A stretch of DNA of 64,000 nucleotides, from contig OZ244213.1 of assembly GCA_965216905.1 (NCBI GenBank), positions 3,100,001-3,164,000 on the forward strand, given 5' to 3'. Position numbers and translations under genes: made by a program. The notes below the pieces were generated by a model. That model was not told the DNA's origin. It saw only the letters and a program-made list of their open reading frames with translations, and did no database searches. Positions 32,223-42,035 of this stretch are shown piece after piece. Position 1 is the first letter of the stretch. The number at the start of each line of letters is the position of its first letter. This stretch comes from G965216905 sp965216905 (GTDB lineage Bacteria; Actinomycetota; Acidimicrobiia; Spongiisociales; ZC4RG35).

Positions 32223-32953
32223 CGCAGCGCGACCAAGCGAGGAATGTGGAGCTGGCTCGACAACGCCGGCGTCTCCGCCAGCTGTGACGGCAGCGGACCG
32301 AACTCGCGGATCACGTCGAGACCCCATCCCTCCGCGGCGGCGGTGGTCAAGAGGTCCGCCATGGTTCGATGATGGAATCGGACGACCCCGACTCCGGCCG
32401 CTTCATCGGTGAAGCCGGGCTGGAAGTAGGAACCCGGACGCCACAGGACTTCTCCATCGACATCTTGTATCGGAGCGGATCCGGGTGCGGTGAAGTGCGG
32501 ATGGTTGGCGACGACGACGAGATGGCCGCCGGCCGTCACCACCCGGTGGCAGCTCCGAAAGAAGGCGGCGTGGTCGGCGATGTGCTCGACGACCAGCACG
32601 GCCACGGCAATGTCGAAAGCGCCGGTCCGAAGCGGCTCGACCTCCGGCAACCCGATTCGTGCTACCGGCACGCGATCGGAGGCCAGCGCCAGCAGCTCGA
32701 GATCCAGGTCGATGCCGACCACGAGGTCGGACATCGATGCGAGCATTTCGGACAGGTGCCCGTCGCCGCAACCGAGATCCACCACGGCTCGGCCACCTCC
32801 GCCGTCGATCAGGTCCGCCAAGATGTCGGGTATGTCTACCCGATAGGTCGCATCGTTGGACACCTCGCCGACCCACCAACCCGGCTCGGGAGACCACGGA
32901 TTGTCGGGATCACTCAACGCCCGACCTCGACCGGCCGACAGTTGATCTTGCAT
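32207..32953 (-). CDS. Class I SAM-dependent methyltransferase
   Basis: A protein of about 248 residues with motif I 'AVVDLGCGDGHLSEML', acidic strand II 'VVGIDLDLELL' and 'AVAVLVVEHIADHAAFF', a normal class I Rossmann methyltransferase. The ATG at 32953 has 'AAGG' upstream; an in-frame ATG at 32992, only 10 bases after uvrA, would add 13 residues. The target is unknown. It overlaps the HTTM protein gene, suggesting a joint transcript with a membrane-related role. Confidence 0.8.
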   Translation of the reverse strand: MQDQLSAGRGRALSDPDNPWSPEPGWWVGEVSNDATYRVDIPDILADLIDGGGGRAVVDLGCGDGHLSEMLASMSDLVVGIDLDLELLALASDRVPVARIGLPEVEPLRTGAFDIAVAVLVVEHIADHAAFFRSCHRVVTAGGHLVVVANHPHFTAPGSAPIQDVDGEVLWRPGSYFQPGFTDEAAGVGVVRFHHRTMADLLTTAAAEGWGLDVIREFGPLPSQLAETPALSSQLHIPRLVALRWRRS

Positions 32954-33002
32954 GAGCCTTCGCGGAACCACCGGTACCGGTCCCCTTCTCATTCTCGCCT
33001 GA

Positions 33003-35825
33003 TCACTCGACCAGAACGTCGCGCAGGAACTTGCCGGTGTAGCTGTCACCGATCTGGGCGATCTCCTCCGGGGTCCCGGTGGCGATCAATCGTCCACCTC
33101 CCGATCCGCCCTCCGGACCGAGGTCGATGACGTGGTCGACGGACTTGATGACGTCGAGATTGTGCTCGATGACGAGCACGGTGTTGCCGGCGTCGACCAA
33201 CCGGTGCAGCACCTGGAGCAGCTTCCGAATGTCCTCGAAGTGCAGTCCGGTGGTCGGCTCGTCGAGGATGTAGAACGTGCGACCGGTAGAACGCTTCCCC
33301 AACTCGGACGCCAGTTTGATCCGTTGCGCCTCTCCACCCGACAGTGTCGTCGCAGGTTGTCCCAGCCGGACATAGGTGAGCCCCACGTCGTACAGCGTCT
33401 GGAGAATCCGAGCGATCTTGGGCTGGTTCTCGAAGAACTCGAGCGCTTCGGCCACCGACATGTCGAGGACGTCGGCGATCGAGTGCCCTTTCCAGGTGAT
33501 CTGGAGCGTCTCTCGGTTGTAGCGGGCACCCCCACAGATCTCGCACGGGACGTAGACGTCCGGAAGGAAATGCATCTCGATCTTGATGGTCCCGTCCCCC
33601 GAACATGCCTCGCATCGCCCGCCGGACACATTGAAGGAAAAGCGGCCGGGCTTGTAGCCGCGGGCCCTGGCTTCGTTCGTCGATGCGAACAAAGCCCGAA
33701 TGTGATCGAACACCTTCGTATAGGTTGCAGGATTCGAGCGGGGGGTCCGACCGATCGGGGACTGGTCGATGTTGATGACCTTGTCGATGAGCTCCACCCC
33801 GTCGATGCGCTTGTGCCGACCCGGCACCGAACGCGACCGATAGATGGCCTGGTGGAGGGCTTTGGAGAGGATGTCCTCGACGAGGGTCGACTTGCCGCTC
33901 CCGGAGACACCGGTGACGGCGATGAAGCTGCCGAGCGGGAAGGCGACATCGATTCCGGTGAGGTTGTGTTCGGAGGCACCGATCACCTCGATGGCGGACC
34001 CCGTGCCCGCTCGGCGTTCCTCGGGCACCGGAATGGCCCGGCGTCTCGCCAGGTAGTCACCGGTCACCGAGGTCGACTCCTGGGTGAGATCGTCGATGCT
34101 GCCTTGGACGACGATGTACCCGCCGTGCTCTCCGGCTCCGGGACCGATGTCCACGATGTGGTCGGCCACCCGGATGGTGTCCTCATCGTGTTCGACAACG
34201 ATCAGCGTGTTGCCGAGATCGCGAAGGCGGAGCAGTGTCTCGATGAGCCGTTGGTTGTCCCGCTGGTGCAGACCGATCGACGGCTCGTCGAGGATGTAGA
34301 GGACACCGACCAGCCCGGAACCGATCTGGGTCGCAAGGCGGATCCGCTGTGCCTCTCCCCCGGCCAGGGTGGCGGCCGACCGTGCCAGGGTGAGGTAGTC
34401 CAAGCCGACGTCCAGCAAGAACGAGAGCCTCGCACGGATCTCTTTGAGGACCCGCTCGGCGATGGTGGCCTCCCGATCCGTCAGCGTCAGACCGTCGACG
34501 AACTCGTGGGCCTCGGCCAGGGACAGCCCGGCGAGCCGGTGGATGGGCATACCTCCCACGGTCACCGCCAGCGAGACGGGGTTGAGTCGCCCCCCGCCGC
34601 ACTCGTCACATGGCACCTCACGCATGTACTCCTCGTAGTAGGAGCGGGCCGACTCGGATTCCGCTCCCTCGTGCCGGCGCGAGAGGAACGGGAGAACGCC
34701 TTCGTACGTGGCCGAGTACTCGCGTCGCCGACCGAAGCGGTTGGTGTACGAGACCTTGATCTTGCGATCTCCGGTGCCGTGCAGCACCGCCCGGCGAGCC
34801 TTGGCAGGAAGCTTCTTCCATGGTGTTGTGGTCGGGAACTCGAGGTCTTTGGCGAGCCCCTCGAGCATGCGATGGAAGTACCGCATCTTGTTCCCCGACC
34901 AAGGCGCCACCACACCGTCGGCGATCGAACGGTCCGGGTCTTGGATCACCAGCTCCGGATCGACCTGGTACCGCGTGCCGATTCCCGAGCACGCACCGCA
35001 CGCCCCGTACGGGCTGTTGAACGAGAAGTTGCGAGGCTGCAACTCTTCGAAGCTGAAGCCATCGGTCGGGCAGGACAGATGCTGACTGAAGGTGAGGGTG
35101 GGGCCGTCGACGATGTCGATGTCGACGACTCCTTCGGTCAGCGACAGCGCCGTCTCCAGCGACTCCGTGAGCCGCTGATCGATCCCGTCGCGTCGAACCA
35201 GGCGGTCGACGACGACCTCGATCGTGTGTTGGAAGTATCGATCCAGCCGGATGTCCTCGGTGAGGTCTCGGACCTCCCCATCGATGCGGGCCCGGGCGAA
35301 GCCCTGCGATGCCAGTTCCTTGAGCTGTGCCTCGTACTCCCCCTTTCTGCCGCGCACGACCGGAGCGAGGACCTGGAACCGGGTTCCCTCCTCCATCTCG
35401 AGGATCGAATCCACGATCTGTTGCGGGGTCTGGCGGACGAGCGGGGTACCGTCGTTGGGACAGTGGGGAGTTCCGATGCGGGCGTAGAGCAGGCGGAGGT
35501 AATCCCAGATCTCGGTGACCGTCCCCACGGTGGACCTCGGGTTCCGGGAGGCGGTCTTCTGGTCGATGGAGATGGCCGGGGACAGCCCTTCGATGAAGTC
35601 GACATCGGGTTTGTCCATCTGGCCCAGGAATTGCCGGGCATACGCCGAGAGCGACTCGACGTACCGGCGCTGTCCTTCGGCGTAGATGGTGTCGAAAGCC
35701 AGCGAGCTCTTTCCCGATCCCGAGAGCCCGGTGAACACGATCAGCTGGTCCCGAGGAAGGTCGAGCGTCAGGTTCTTGAGGTTGTGCTCTCTCGCACCTC
35801 GGATGTGAATGGTGTCGATCGACAT
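33003..35825 (-). CDS. uvrA: Excinuclease ABC subunit A
   Basis: A 940-residue damage-recognition ATPase of nucleotide excision repair. Two ABC modules have Walker A motifs 'TGLSGSGKSSLAF' and 'TGVSGSGKSTLVE', with signature motifs 'LAGGEAQRIRLATQIG' and 'LSGGEAQRIKLASELG'. Zinc modules are 'CDECGGGRLNP' and 'CEACSGDG...CEICGG'. The ATG at 35825 begins 'MSIDTIHIRGAREHN', the normal N-terminus; the open frame further upstream is not conserved. It loads UvrB, encoded a few genes away. Confidence 0.97.
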   Translation of the reverse strand: MSIDTIHIRGAREHNLKNLTLDLPRDQLIVFTGLSGSGKSSLAFDTIYAEGQRRYVESLSAYARQFLGQMDKPDVDFIEGLSPAISIDQKTASRNPRSTVGTVTEIWDYLRLLYARIGTPHCPNDGTPLVRQTPQQIVDSILEMEEGTRFQVLAPVVRGRKGEYEAQLKELASQGFARARIDGEVRDLTEDIRLDRYFQHTIEVVVDRLVRRDGIDQRLTESLETALSLTEGVVDIDIVDGPTLTFSQHLSCPTDGFSFEELQPRNFSFNSPYGACGACSGIGTRYQVDPELVIQDPDRSIADGVVAPWSGNKMRYFHRMLEGLAKDLEFPTTTPWKKLPAKARRAVLHGTGDRKIKVSYTNRFGRRREYSATYEGVLPFLSRRHEGAESESARSYYEEYMREVPCDECGGGRLNPVSLAVTVGGMPIHRLAGLSLAEAHEFVDGLTLTDREATIAERVLKEIRARLSFLLDVGLDYLTLARSAATLAGGEAQRIRLATQIGSGLVGVLYILDEPSIGLHQRDNQRLIETLLRLRDLGNTLIVVEHDEDTIRVADHIVDIGPGAGEHGGYIVVQGSIDDLTQESTSVTGDYLARRRAIPVPEERRAGTGSAIEVIGASEHNLTGIDVAFPLGSFIAVTGVSGSGKSTLVEDILSKALHQAIYRSRSVPGRHKRIDGVELIDKVINIDQSPIGRTPRSNPATYTKVFDHIRALFASTNEARARGYKPGRFSFNVSGGRCEACSGDGTIKIEMHFLPDVYVPCEICGGARYNRETLQITWKGHSIADVLDMSVAEALEFFENQPKIARILQTLYDVGLTYVRLGQPATTLSGGEAQRIKLASELGKRSTGRTFYILDEPTTGLHFEDIRKLLQVLHRLVDAGNTVLVIEHNLDVIKSVDHVIDLGPEGGSGGGRLIATGTPEEIAQIGDSYTGKFLRDVLVE

Positions 35826-35853
35826 CGCCGACGGTCCGCCTGCCACTCGGGAG

Positions 35854-36801
35854 TTACGGGATTGTAGTTCCGTCTCCGTCAGAACGTGTGTTCGATTCGG
35901 CCCGACGCTCCACCACCGTCGCCCATGCCCCACCGATCAGCTCGGCCGCCAACGAGGCAGCCCGATGCACCAACGACACTGCCACCCAGGAAGCCAGCGG
36001 CGCCACCGATCCGAGGGTGGTCGCCAGGACCGCCTCACGGGCACCGGCACCGGACGGAAGCGGAACCAGGACGAATCCCACCGCCCAGGCGAGCTGGTAG
36101 CCGCCGAAGACCGCCAGGCGATTGCCGGCGACGCCCGGGATCGCTGCCTCGGCCACCGCCACGAAGGCCATCCCGAGCAGCGCCAGCCCGACGATCGCCC
36201 ATCCGAGCGCGGCGGCCACCATCGGGCGGAGGATGCGAACGTCGACGATGAGCCGGCGTCCGAACCGCTCCGACAGTCGAGCGAAGAAGTCGACTGCGAC
36301 CTGAGTGTCGATGGACAGGAGGGCACCGGCTCCAACCAAACCAATCCCGAACCCGGCGACGGCCACCATGGGCGAAACCGGGAGGAGCGTGATGCCCAGC
36401 AGGGCAGCGGCGAACGCCATCAGTGCCGAGTGCACCACCAGCCGCACACCGGATGCCGCCGTCGACGAGTCGAGAGCTCGGGACAGCAGCACCTGCCCGG
36501 CCGGCATGGCAATGCCGCCCGGCACGTATTTGGCGGGTTGGGCGATCAGGAATCGTCGCAAGAGCGAACCGTGGGTGGAGCGCCGAGGATGCAGCACCGC
36601 CCACGACCGGCCGAGACACCCGTAACCCGCCAGTCCCGACACGACCGCCACCGAGAGCCGGCCGGCATCGAGACGGAGGCCGCTGACGAACGTATCCCAG
36701 CGGGTGACGAGAGCCGTCACCAGGAAGGCGACCGCGACAACCACCAACGCCACCCGGGCGATCCGGCCGAAGCTCAGAGCCGAGCGAGCGCCTGGTTCCA
36801 C
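35854..36801 (-). CDS. Flippase-like lysylphosphatidylglycerol synthase TM-region protein
   Basis: A 315-residue protein with about eight membrane helices and the 'KYVPGGIAMPAGQVLLSRAL' motif of the LPG_synthase_TM/AglD (UPF0104) family. Family members flip or transfer lipids and polyprenyl-linked sugars. It lacks the soluble lysyltransferase domain of MprF, so lysinylation is unlikely. It overlaps the downstream end of the methyltransferase by 28 bp. With the GT2 and GT-C-like genes nearby, a role in surface glycan or glycolipid export is a reasonable inference. Confidence 0.78.
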   Translation of the reverse strand: MEPGARSALSFGRIARVALVVVAVAFLVTALVTRWDTFVSGLRLDAGRLSVAVVSGLAGYGCLGRSWAVLHPRRSTHGSLLRRFLIAQPAKYVPGGIAMPAGQVLLSRALDSSTAASGVRLVVHSALMAFAAALLGITLLPVSPMVAVAGFGIGLVGAGALLSIDTQVAVDFFARLSERFGRRLIVDVRILRPMVAAALGWAIVGLALLGMAFVAVAEAAIPGVAGNRLAVFGGYQLAWAVGFVLVPLPSGAGAREAVLATTLGSVAPLASWVAVSLVHRAASLAAELIGGAWATVVERRAESNTRSDGDGTTIP

Positions 36802-37430
36802 ATCGATACGCGTTCGACTTCTATATCCTCGAAGTGCTCAGCTAGGAATGCCCGGAACGCTGAGGTCGACCAGTGTTGAACATGGCCGGGAGTGTTCCCC
36901 AGATCCCGGAGGTATCTGCCTCGCGCCATGTTCCCCATTCGCCACCACGGCTCGTTCGGAACCGTCACAACCACTGCATGGCGGGCGACACGACCGAGTT
37001 CCCGAACGGCCGACGCAGGGTCATCGAGGTGTTCGAGGACCTCGGTTGCCATCACGATGTCGAAGGCATCGGTCGAGAACGGCAGTGAGTACCCAGAAGC
37101 CGCCAGGAAGTGAGCGACCGGGGCATTCGACGGCCCTTCTCGGACGGCGGAGACCTCGAGGTCGCATCCGATGATGAGGTCCGCTCGAACAGCGGCGGCC
37201 ACGATGCCGGTGGTCAAGCCTTCGCCGCATCCGACGTCGAGAATCGATCGGTGTTCCGAGGCCCGGATGCGCTCGATGACGCCCGAATGAAATCGCTCCA
37301 TCATCCTGCGGACGAGGACGTTCTGGCTGCCGTGCTTGTCGAAGTGGTTGCCCGGAACATTCCGGACCACCGACGGATCCGACGCCGCATCCGTGCTCCG
37401 AACGACTCTGAGGTCTCGGTCCTCGCTCAC
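36774..37430 (-). CDS. SAM-dependent methyltransferase of the glycan cluster
   Basis: A 218-residue class I methyltransferase with motif I 'SILDVGCGEGLTTGIV', 'IIGCDLEVSAVREG', and 'FDIVMATEVLEHLDDP', as in UbiE/COQ5-like enzymes. The start is a GTG at 37430 overlapping the GT2 stop (GTGA); the long open frame upstream is a GT2 shadow. Coupling to the glycosyltransferase suggests methylation of a lipid or sugar intermediate. The exact target is unknown. Confidence 0.82.
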   Translation of the reverse strand: MSEDRDLRVVRSTDAASDPSVVRNVPGNHFDKHGSQNVLVRRMMERFHSGVIERIRASEHRSILDVGCGEGLTTGIVAAAVRADLIIGCDLEVSAVREGPSNAPVAHFLAASGYSLPFSTDAFDIVMATEVLEHLDDPASAVRELGRVARHAVVVTVPNEPWWRMGNMARGRYLRDLGNTPGHVQHWSTSAFRAFLAEHFEDIEVERVSMWNQALARL

Positions 37431-38368
37431 GAGGCTCGATCCATCTCCCCGACGGTCGCCGGTATGACGTGATACTCCCGTCGGTTGATCTGCACGAGGA
37501 GGTCCGCAAGCATCCCGATCAGCATCAAGGATGCCGCCAGGAGCAAAAGGACGATGGTGTTGGTCGCGACCCGGAAGTCCTTCGTCGCAAGGTCGAATGC
37601 AAGCTTTCCGACCCCGACGAAACTGATCGCCAGCGCCGGTGGCCCAAAGAAGGCCAGCGGGTTGTACATGAGGGTCATCCGGACGACCTGGAGGAGGTAC
37701 CGGCGGGTGTCGCTCCACCAATGGAACTTGGAACGGCCGGCACGGGCGGCATATGGGATGTCGATGTAGCGAACCGAGTAGCCGTTGGTCATGAACGTCA
37801 AGGTGATGGTCGTGACGCAGGAGAATCCCTTGGGAAGGAGGTGAAGGAACTGTTCGGCGACGTCCTTGCGGAACGCCCGGAACCCGGAGTTCAGGTCGGG
37901 AATCTTCGTGCCGGTCAGGTAGGAGGCGAGCCGCCGGATGAACCACTTGGCAGGACGGCGGAGGAGCTTGACCGTGCCTTCTTCACTGGTGCGGGCACCG
38001 ACGACCTGATCATGACCTGCCAGGGCATCGACGAGTTCGGGGATGGTGTCGTTCGGGTACGTCATGTCGACGTCGGTCCACACCACGATCCGGCCACGAG
38101 CGGCCATCGTGCCGTACTTCCGCGCGGAGCCCGAACCCCGGTTCGTCCCGAAATCGAGCAGCGTGATTCCGTCGATCGAACGCAGGACCTCGTCGGAACC
38201 GTCGGTGGACCCGTCGTTCACCACCAACAGCTCGTAGGAGTAGTCGGAGTCGTCCATCGTCTTCCGAATCCGGTCGATCTCTTCCAGGAGATGACCGGAC
38301 TCGTTGAACACGGGCAACACGATGGTGACGTCGAGTGTGCTTTCAGGGTGGAGTGACGCCGATGTCAT
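37427..38368 (-). CDS. GtrB-like polyprenyl-phosphate glycosyltransferase (GT2, two TM helices)
   Basis: A 313-residue family 2 glycosyltransferase. 'VTIVLPVFNESGHLLEEIDR' and 'ELLVVNDGSTDGSDEVLRS' are the nucleotide-sugar binding motifs, and 'VVWTDVDMTYPNDTIPEL' holds the DxD metal site. Two membrane helices at the C-terminus ('FFGPPALAISFVGVGKLAF' and 'TIVLLLLAASLMLIGMLADL') are the GtrB/ArnC pattern for making a polyprenyl-phosphate sugar. The ATG at 38368 is chosen. The divergent GT-C-like gene may use the lipid-linked sugar. Confidence 0.88.
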   Translation of the reverse strand: MTSASLHPESTLDVTIVLPVFNESGHLLEEIDRIRKTMDDSDYSYELLVVNDGSTDGSDEVLRSIDGITLLDFGTNRGSGSARKYGTMAARGRIVVWTDVDMTYPNDTIPELVDALAGHDQVVGARTSEEGTVKLLRRPAKWFIRRLASYLTGTKIPDLNSGFRAFRKDVAEQFLHLLPKGFSCVTTITLTFMTNGYSVRYIDIPYAARAGRSKFHWWSDTRRYLLQVVRMTLMYNPLAFFGPPALAISFVGVGKLAFDLATKDFRVATNTIVLLLLAASLMLIGMLADLLVQINRREYHVIPATVGEMDRAS

Positions 38369-38489
38369 TGGGATGCCCGCGACGATAGTGGCCCCTGCGA
38401 AGTGCATCCCACACCGAAGGCCTACAGACAACTACCCGTATGCCGATGCATGCCGATGGAAGGTCGCAGATGGACCGAAACACAAGAGG

Positions 38490-39977
38490 GTGGCGAGGTT
38501 GACAGGAGAACCGACGACTCGATCGAGTCACACCAGCCGGCGACGGATCTCTGAAGGTGCGGCGGTCTGGCTCGTTGCACTGCTGTTGCTGGGAATGGGC
38601 CTCGCATCGACGCTGAGCAACCCGCCCGGCTGGGATGCAATCTGGGGGCTCTTCGTGCCGGCAATCGAGCTGGAGCGATCCAACTTCGATCTGCCGTGGC
38701 TCCTCGAGCAAGGTTCGTTCCGAGACTATGGGCCGAACACGCATGCGACCTCCAGCGCCGTTCTCGGACTCGCCGTTCTCTCCAGGATCTTTGGGTTTCC
38801 GGGAGCGTTGTGGGGCACCCATCTCATCTCGATCCTCTCGCTGGCCACCATCGGGGCGGTGACCTACCTCACCGTGTGTCGCTACCGGGATCGGACGACG
38901 GCGCTGCTGGCAGCCGCGGTCACCCTCACATCACCGGTCATGCTGCAGCAAGCAGCCGACGCCTATCTGGAGCTTCCGCTTGCGCTTGTGCTCCTCGTCG
39001 CCTTCTCCGTCAGCCTCCAGGGGAAGCCGATCCCAACCGCGATTGCGGCCTTCGTGGCGACCTCGATCAAATTGACCGGATTGGTTGGGGTACCGCTGGT
39101 GTTTCTTGCGGCGCGGCTTCGATCGTGGTCTGTGTGGCGATCGGCACTCCTCGCCGGTGTCTCTGGGCTCCCCGCGGTCGGTGTATTCCTCCTCAGCAAA
39201 GGTCACGAATCGGCTTCGGCACCGGAATTCGCATTGACGCTCCTACATAGATCAGCGGGCATTCTCGCGACGACGATCGACGTCCTGTTACTACTCATCC
39301 TCCGTCAAGTCGCCGCCATCCTCGTGTTCAGGTCTCGCTCGACCGATCAGGCTGCCGTCAACGTCATGAAGACATCCGCCTGGACGATCGTCTCGTTCGC
39401 GCTGCTGTTGATCGCATCGATCGTCGTGTCTCGCGAGCTGCTCTTCCTGGCTCGGTATTACGCAGTTCTCGTTCCCATCCTGAGCATCGCAGTGCTGATC
39501 GGCTTGTCGACGCGAGGGGTGCGAACTGCGTGGCTCGTCGGAGCGGTGACCATCGTCGTGTTCCTCGCCAACAGCCAGGGAGCGATATCACCCGGACCAA
39601 CGCCGGCGATCTATGTAGGGGCGGAGCGAAGCCTCGAGGCACAAGATGTCCTTGGCCTCCAGCGGGAAGGCGTCGACCGGCTTGTCGAGAGCGGCCTCCC
39701 GATCGTGGCGATGCCAAATGTGTACTTCCGGCTCGCCTATCCAGAGCTCGGCTATGTGTCGACGCCTCCGACGATGGTCATGACGTTGGAGGAGGCGGGA
39801 GAGCTGTTGCCGTCGACGTTCGTCGTCCTCGACGAGGCCGGGGATCGTGATCGTGGGCTCGAAGCCATCGTCGATCGCGCGCAAGCTGGCGGATCCGACG
39901 TTGTCGTCACGCAGATTCGCGTCGGAAATGTAACAAGTGATCTCATCGAGGTGACGCGACCAGCGTCACCTCAGTGA
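38490..39977 (+). CDS. Polytopic GT-C-like membrane glycosyltransferase
   Basis: A 495-residue protein with about eleven membrane helices and an extracytoplasmic C-terminal portion. After the first helix comes 'NPPGWDAIWGLFVPAIELER', which places an acidic residue in the first outer loop as in GT-C transferases that use polyprenyl-phosphate sugars. I chose the GTG at 38490, because upstream codons overlap the divergent gene. It is divergent from the GtrB-like gene (121 bp gap). Acceptor and sugar are unknown. A hairpin at its 3' end probably terminates transcription. Confidence 0.72.
   Translation: MARLTGEPTTRSSHTSRRRISEGAAVWLVALLLLGMGLASTLSNPPGWDAIWGLFVPAIELERSNFDLPWLLEQGSFRDYGPNTHATSSAVLGLAVLSRIFGFPGALWGTHLISILSLATIGAVTYLTVCRYRDRTTALLAAAVTLTSPVMLQQAADAYLELPLALVLLVAFSVSLQGKPIPTAIAAFVATSIKLTGLVGVPLVFLAARLRSWSVWRSALLAGVSGLPAVGVFLLSKGHESASAPEFALTLLHRSAGILATTIDVLLLLILRQVAAILVFRSRSTDQAAVNVMKTSAWTIVSFALLLIASIVVSRELLFLARYYAVLVPILSIAVLIGLSTRGVRTAWLVGAVTIVVFLANSQGAISPGPTPAIYVGAERSLEAQDVLGLQREGVDRLVESGLPIVAMPNVYFRLAYPELGYVSTPPTMVMTLEEAGELLPSTFVVLDEAGDRDRGLEAIVDRAQAGGSDVVVTQIRVGNVTSDLIEVTRPASPQ
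39948..39972. terminator. Bidirectional hairpin between the GT-C-like gene and uvrB
   Basis: A perfect 10-bp stem (GAGGTGACGC/GCGTCACCTC) with a 5-base loop lies inside the last codons of the plus-strand gene, 31 bp from the end of the convergent uvrB. There is no U-tract. Confidence 0.6.
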
Positions 39978-40003
39978 CCCTGGTTGTGAGGCTCCTCGTA
40001 CGA

Positions 40004-42001
40004 TCACGAGGCCGCAGCCGCGTCCCTGAGTTCCCGCTTGAGTTCGTTGATCTCATCTCTGAGCCGTGCTGCGTACTCAAACCGCAGTTCCTTGGCCGCC
40101 TCGTGCATCTCGTCTTCGAGCGACATGATCAACCGGGTCATGTCCTCCCCGGTGATGTCCAGGGTCTTGCTCGGCGACGCTCTCCGATCGGCGCGTCGGG
40201 CATCGGTCTGTACGAGTTCGAGGATGTCTGAGACCCGCTTTCTGACCGTCTGCGGATCGATGCCGTGCTCCTCGTTGTGCTCGTGCTGTAGACGGCGACG
40301 TCGGTTGGTCTCGTTGATGGCGCGCTGCATCGAATCGGTGACGCTGTCGGCGTACATGACCACCTGACCGTCAACGTTTCGGGCGGCTCGGCCGATGATC
40401 TGGATCAGGGACGTCTCGGAACGGAGGAATCCTTCCTTGTCGGCGTCCAGGATCGCCACCAATGAGACCTCGGGCAGGTCCAGTCCTTCGCGGAGCAGGT
40501 TGATCCCGACCAAGACATCGAACTCGCCCAGGCGAAGGTCTCGCAGGAGCGCCACTCGTTCCAACGTGTCGATCTCGGAATGGAGATAGCGGGCGCGAAC
40601 GCCCATCTCGAGCAGGTAGTCGGTCAGGTCCTCGGCCATCTTCTTCGTCAGCGTGGTCACGAGAATCCGCTGATCGTGCATGGCGCGCGTGCGGATCTCA
40701 TCGAGCAGATCATCGATCTGGCCCTTGGTGGGCCGGACGATGACCTCGGGATCGACCAGGCCCGTCGGGCGAACGATCTGCTCGACGGTCCGACCCGCGT
40801 GCTGACGCTCGAACGGTCCCGGGGTCGCCGACAGGAACACGACCTGGTTGGCACGCTCGAGCCACTCGTCGAAGCGGAGGGGACGATTGTCCATCGCCGA
40901 CGGCAGCCGGAAACCATGGTCGACGAGGACGTCCTTCCGACTTCGATCGCCCTCGAACTGCCCTCCGATCTGGGGAATGGTGACATGAGACTCGTCGATC
41001 ACCGTCAGGTAGTCGTCCGGGAAATAGTCGAGGAGGGTGTACGGGGCCTCCCCCGGCAGGCGACCGTCGAGGTGGCGGCTGTAGTTCTCAATGCCCGAGC
41101 AGAAACCGACCTCTCGCATCATCTCCAGGTCGTAGGCGGTGCGCATTCGCAGGCGCTGAGCTTCGAGCAGCTTTCCCTTGCGCTCTAGCTCGGCCAGACG
41201 ATCTGTCAGCTCAGCCTCGATGCCGACGATGGCCTTCTCCATGCGCTCACGAGCGGTGACATAGTGGGTGGCCGGGAAGACGAACACCTCCTGCATCTCC
41301 TCGAGTACCTCGCCGGTGATCGGATCCATGCGCAGGATTCGATCGACCTCGTCGCCGAAGTACTCCACCCGCACGATGGTCTCCTCGTAGGACGGGAAGA
41401 CCTCGATGGTGTCGCCCCGAACCCGAAACTTCCCACGAACGACATTCATCTCGTTCCGCTCGTACTGGATCTCCACGAGGCGGCGGATCGCATCGCCCAT
41501 CGGGTACTCCACCCCCCGAACCAGGCGAAGCAACTGGCCGAGGTACTGCTCCGGCGAGCCGAGCCCGTAGATGCACGACACCGACGCAACGATGATCACG
41601 TCACTCCGCACCAGCAATGCCGAGGTGGCCGCATGCCGCAGTCGATCGATCTCGTCGTTGACGGTGGCGTCCTTCTCGATATACGTGTCGGTCTGGGGGA
41701 GGTATGCCTCTGGCTGGTAGTAGTCGTAGTACGAGACGAAGTACTCAACTCGGTTGTCCGGGAAGAACTGCCGGAACTCATTCGCCAACTGTGCCGCCAG
41801 CGCCTTGTTGGGTGCGATGACGAGTGTGGGTTTCTGTACCTGCTCGATCGTCCAGGCGATGGTCGCCGACTTCCCGGAGCCGGTGATGCCCAGCAGCGTT
41901 TGGAACTGCTCACCGGTTGCGATCGACTCGGACAGCTGCCGAATGGCGGCCGGCTGATCGCCGGCCGGCGCAAACTCGGACTGGACGCGGAACTCGGACA
42001 T
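40004..42001 (-). CDS. uvrB: Excinuclease ABC subunit B
   Basis: A 665-residue damage-verifying helicase-like ATPase. Walker A is 'LLGITGSGKSATIAW', and the beta-hairpin that clamps DNA is 'YYDYYQPEAYLPQTDTYIEK'. DNA-binding motifs 'CSGIENYSRHLDGR' and 'ESHVTIPQIGGQ' are present, as is the C-terminal UVR motif 'MHEAAKELRFEYAARLRDEI' for UvrC binding. The start ATG gives 'MSEFRVQSEFAPAGDQPAAI', the conserved N-terminus. It follows coaE by 34 bp on the same strand. Confidence 0.97.
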   Translation of the reverse strand: MSEFRVQSEFAPAGDQPAAIRQLSESIATGEQFQTLLGITGSGKSATIAWTIEQVQKPTLVIAPNKALAAQLANEFRQFFPDNRVEYFVSYYDYYQPEAYLPQTDTYIEKDATVNDEIDRLRHAATSALLVRSDVIIVASVSCIYGLGSPEQYLGQLLRLVRGVEYPMGDAIRRLVEIQYERNEMNVVRGKFRVRGDTIEVFPSYEETIVRVEYFGDEVDRILRMDPITGEVLEEMQEVFVFPATHYVTARERMEKAIVGIEAELTDRLAELERKGKLLEAQRLRMRTAYDLEMMREVGFCSGIENYSRHLDGRLPGEAPYTLLDYFPDDYLTVIDESHVTIPQIGGQFEGDRSRKDVLVDHGFRLPSAMDNRPLRFDEWLERANQVVFLSATPGPFERQHAGRTVEQIVRPTGLVDPEVIVRPTKGQIDDLLDEIRTRAMHDQRILVTTLTKKMAEDLTDYLLEMGVRARYLHSEIDTLERVALLRDLRLGEFDVLVGINLLREGLDLPEVSLVAILDADKEGFLRSETSLIQIIGRAARNVDGQVVMYADSVTDSMQRAINETNRRRRLQHEHNEEHGIDPQTVRKRVSDILELVQTDARRADRRASPSKTLDITGEDMTRLIMSLEDEMHEAAKELRFEYAARLRDEINELKRELRDAAAAS

Positions 42002-42035
42002 CGTCCGAGTCTAGGACGCCACCCGCGTCAATCGA

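Noticed and set aside
35887..36686. Open frames on the plus strand opposite the flippase-like gene
   Set aside because: They are Arg/Pro-rich antisense frames of a GC-rich membrane protein gene.
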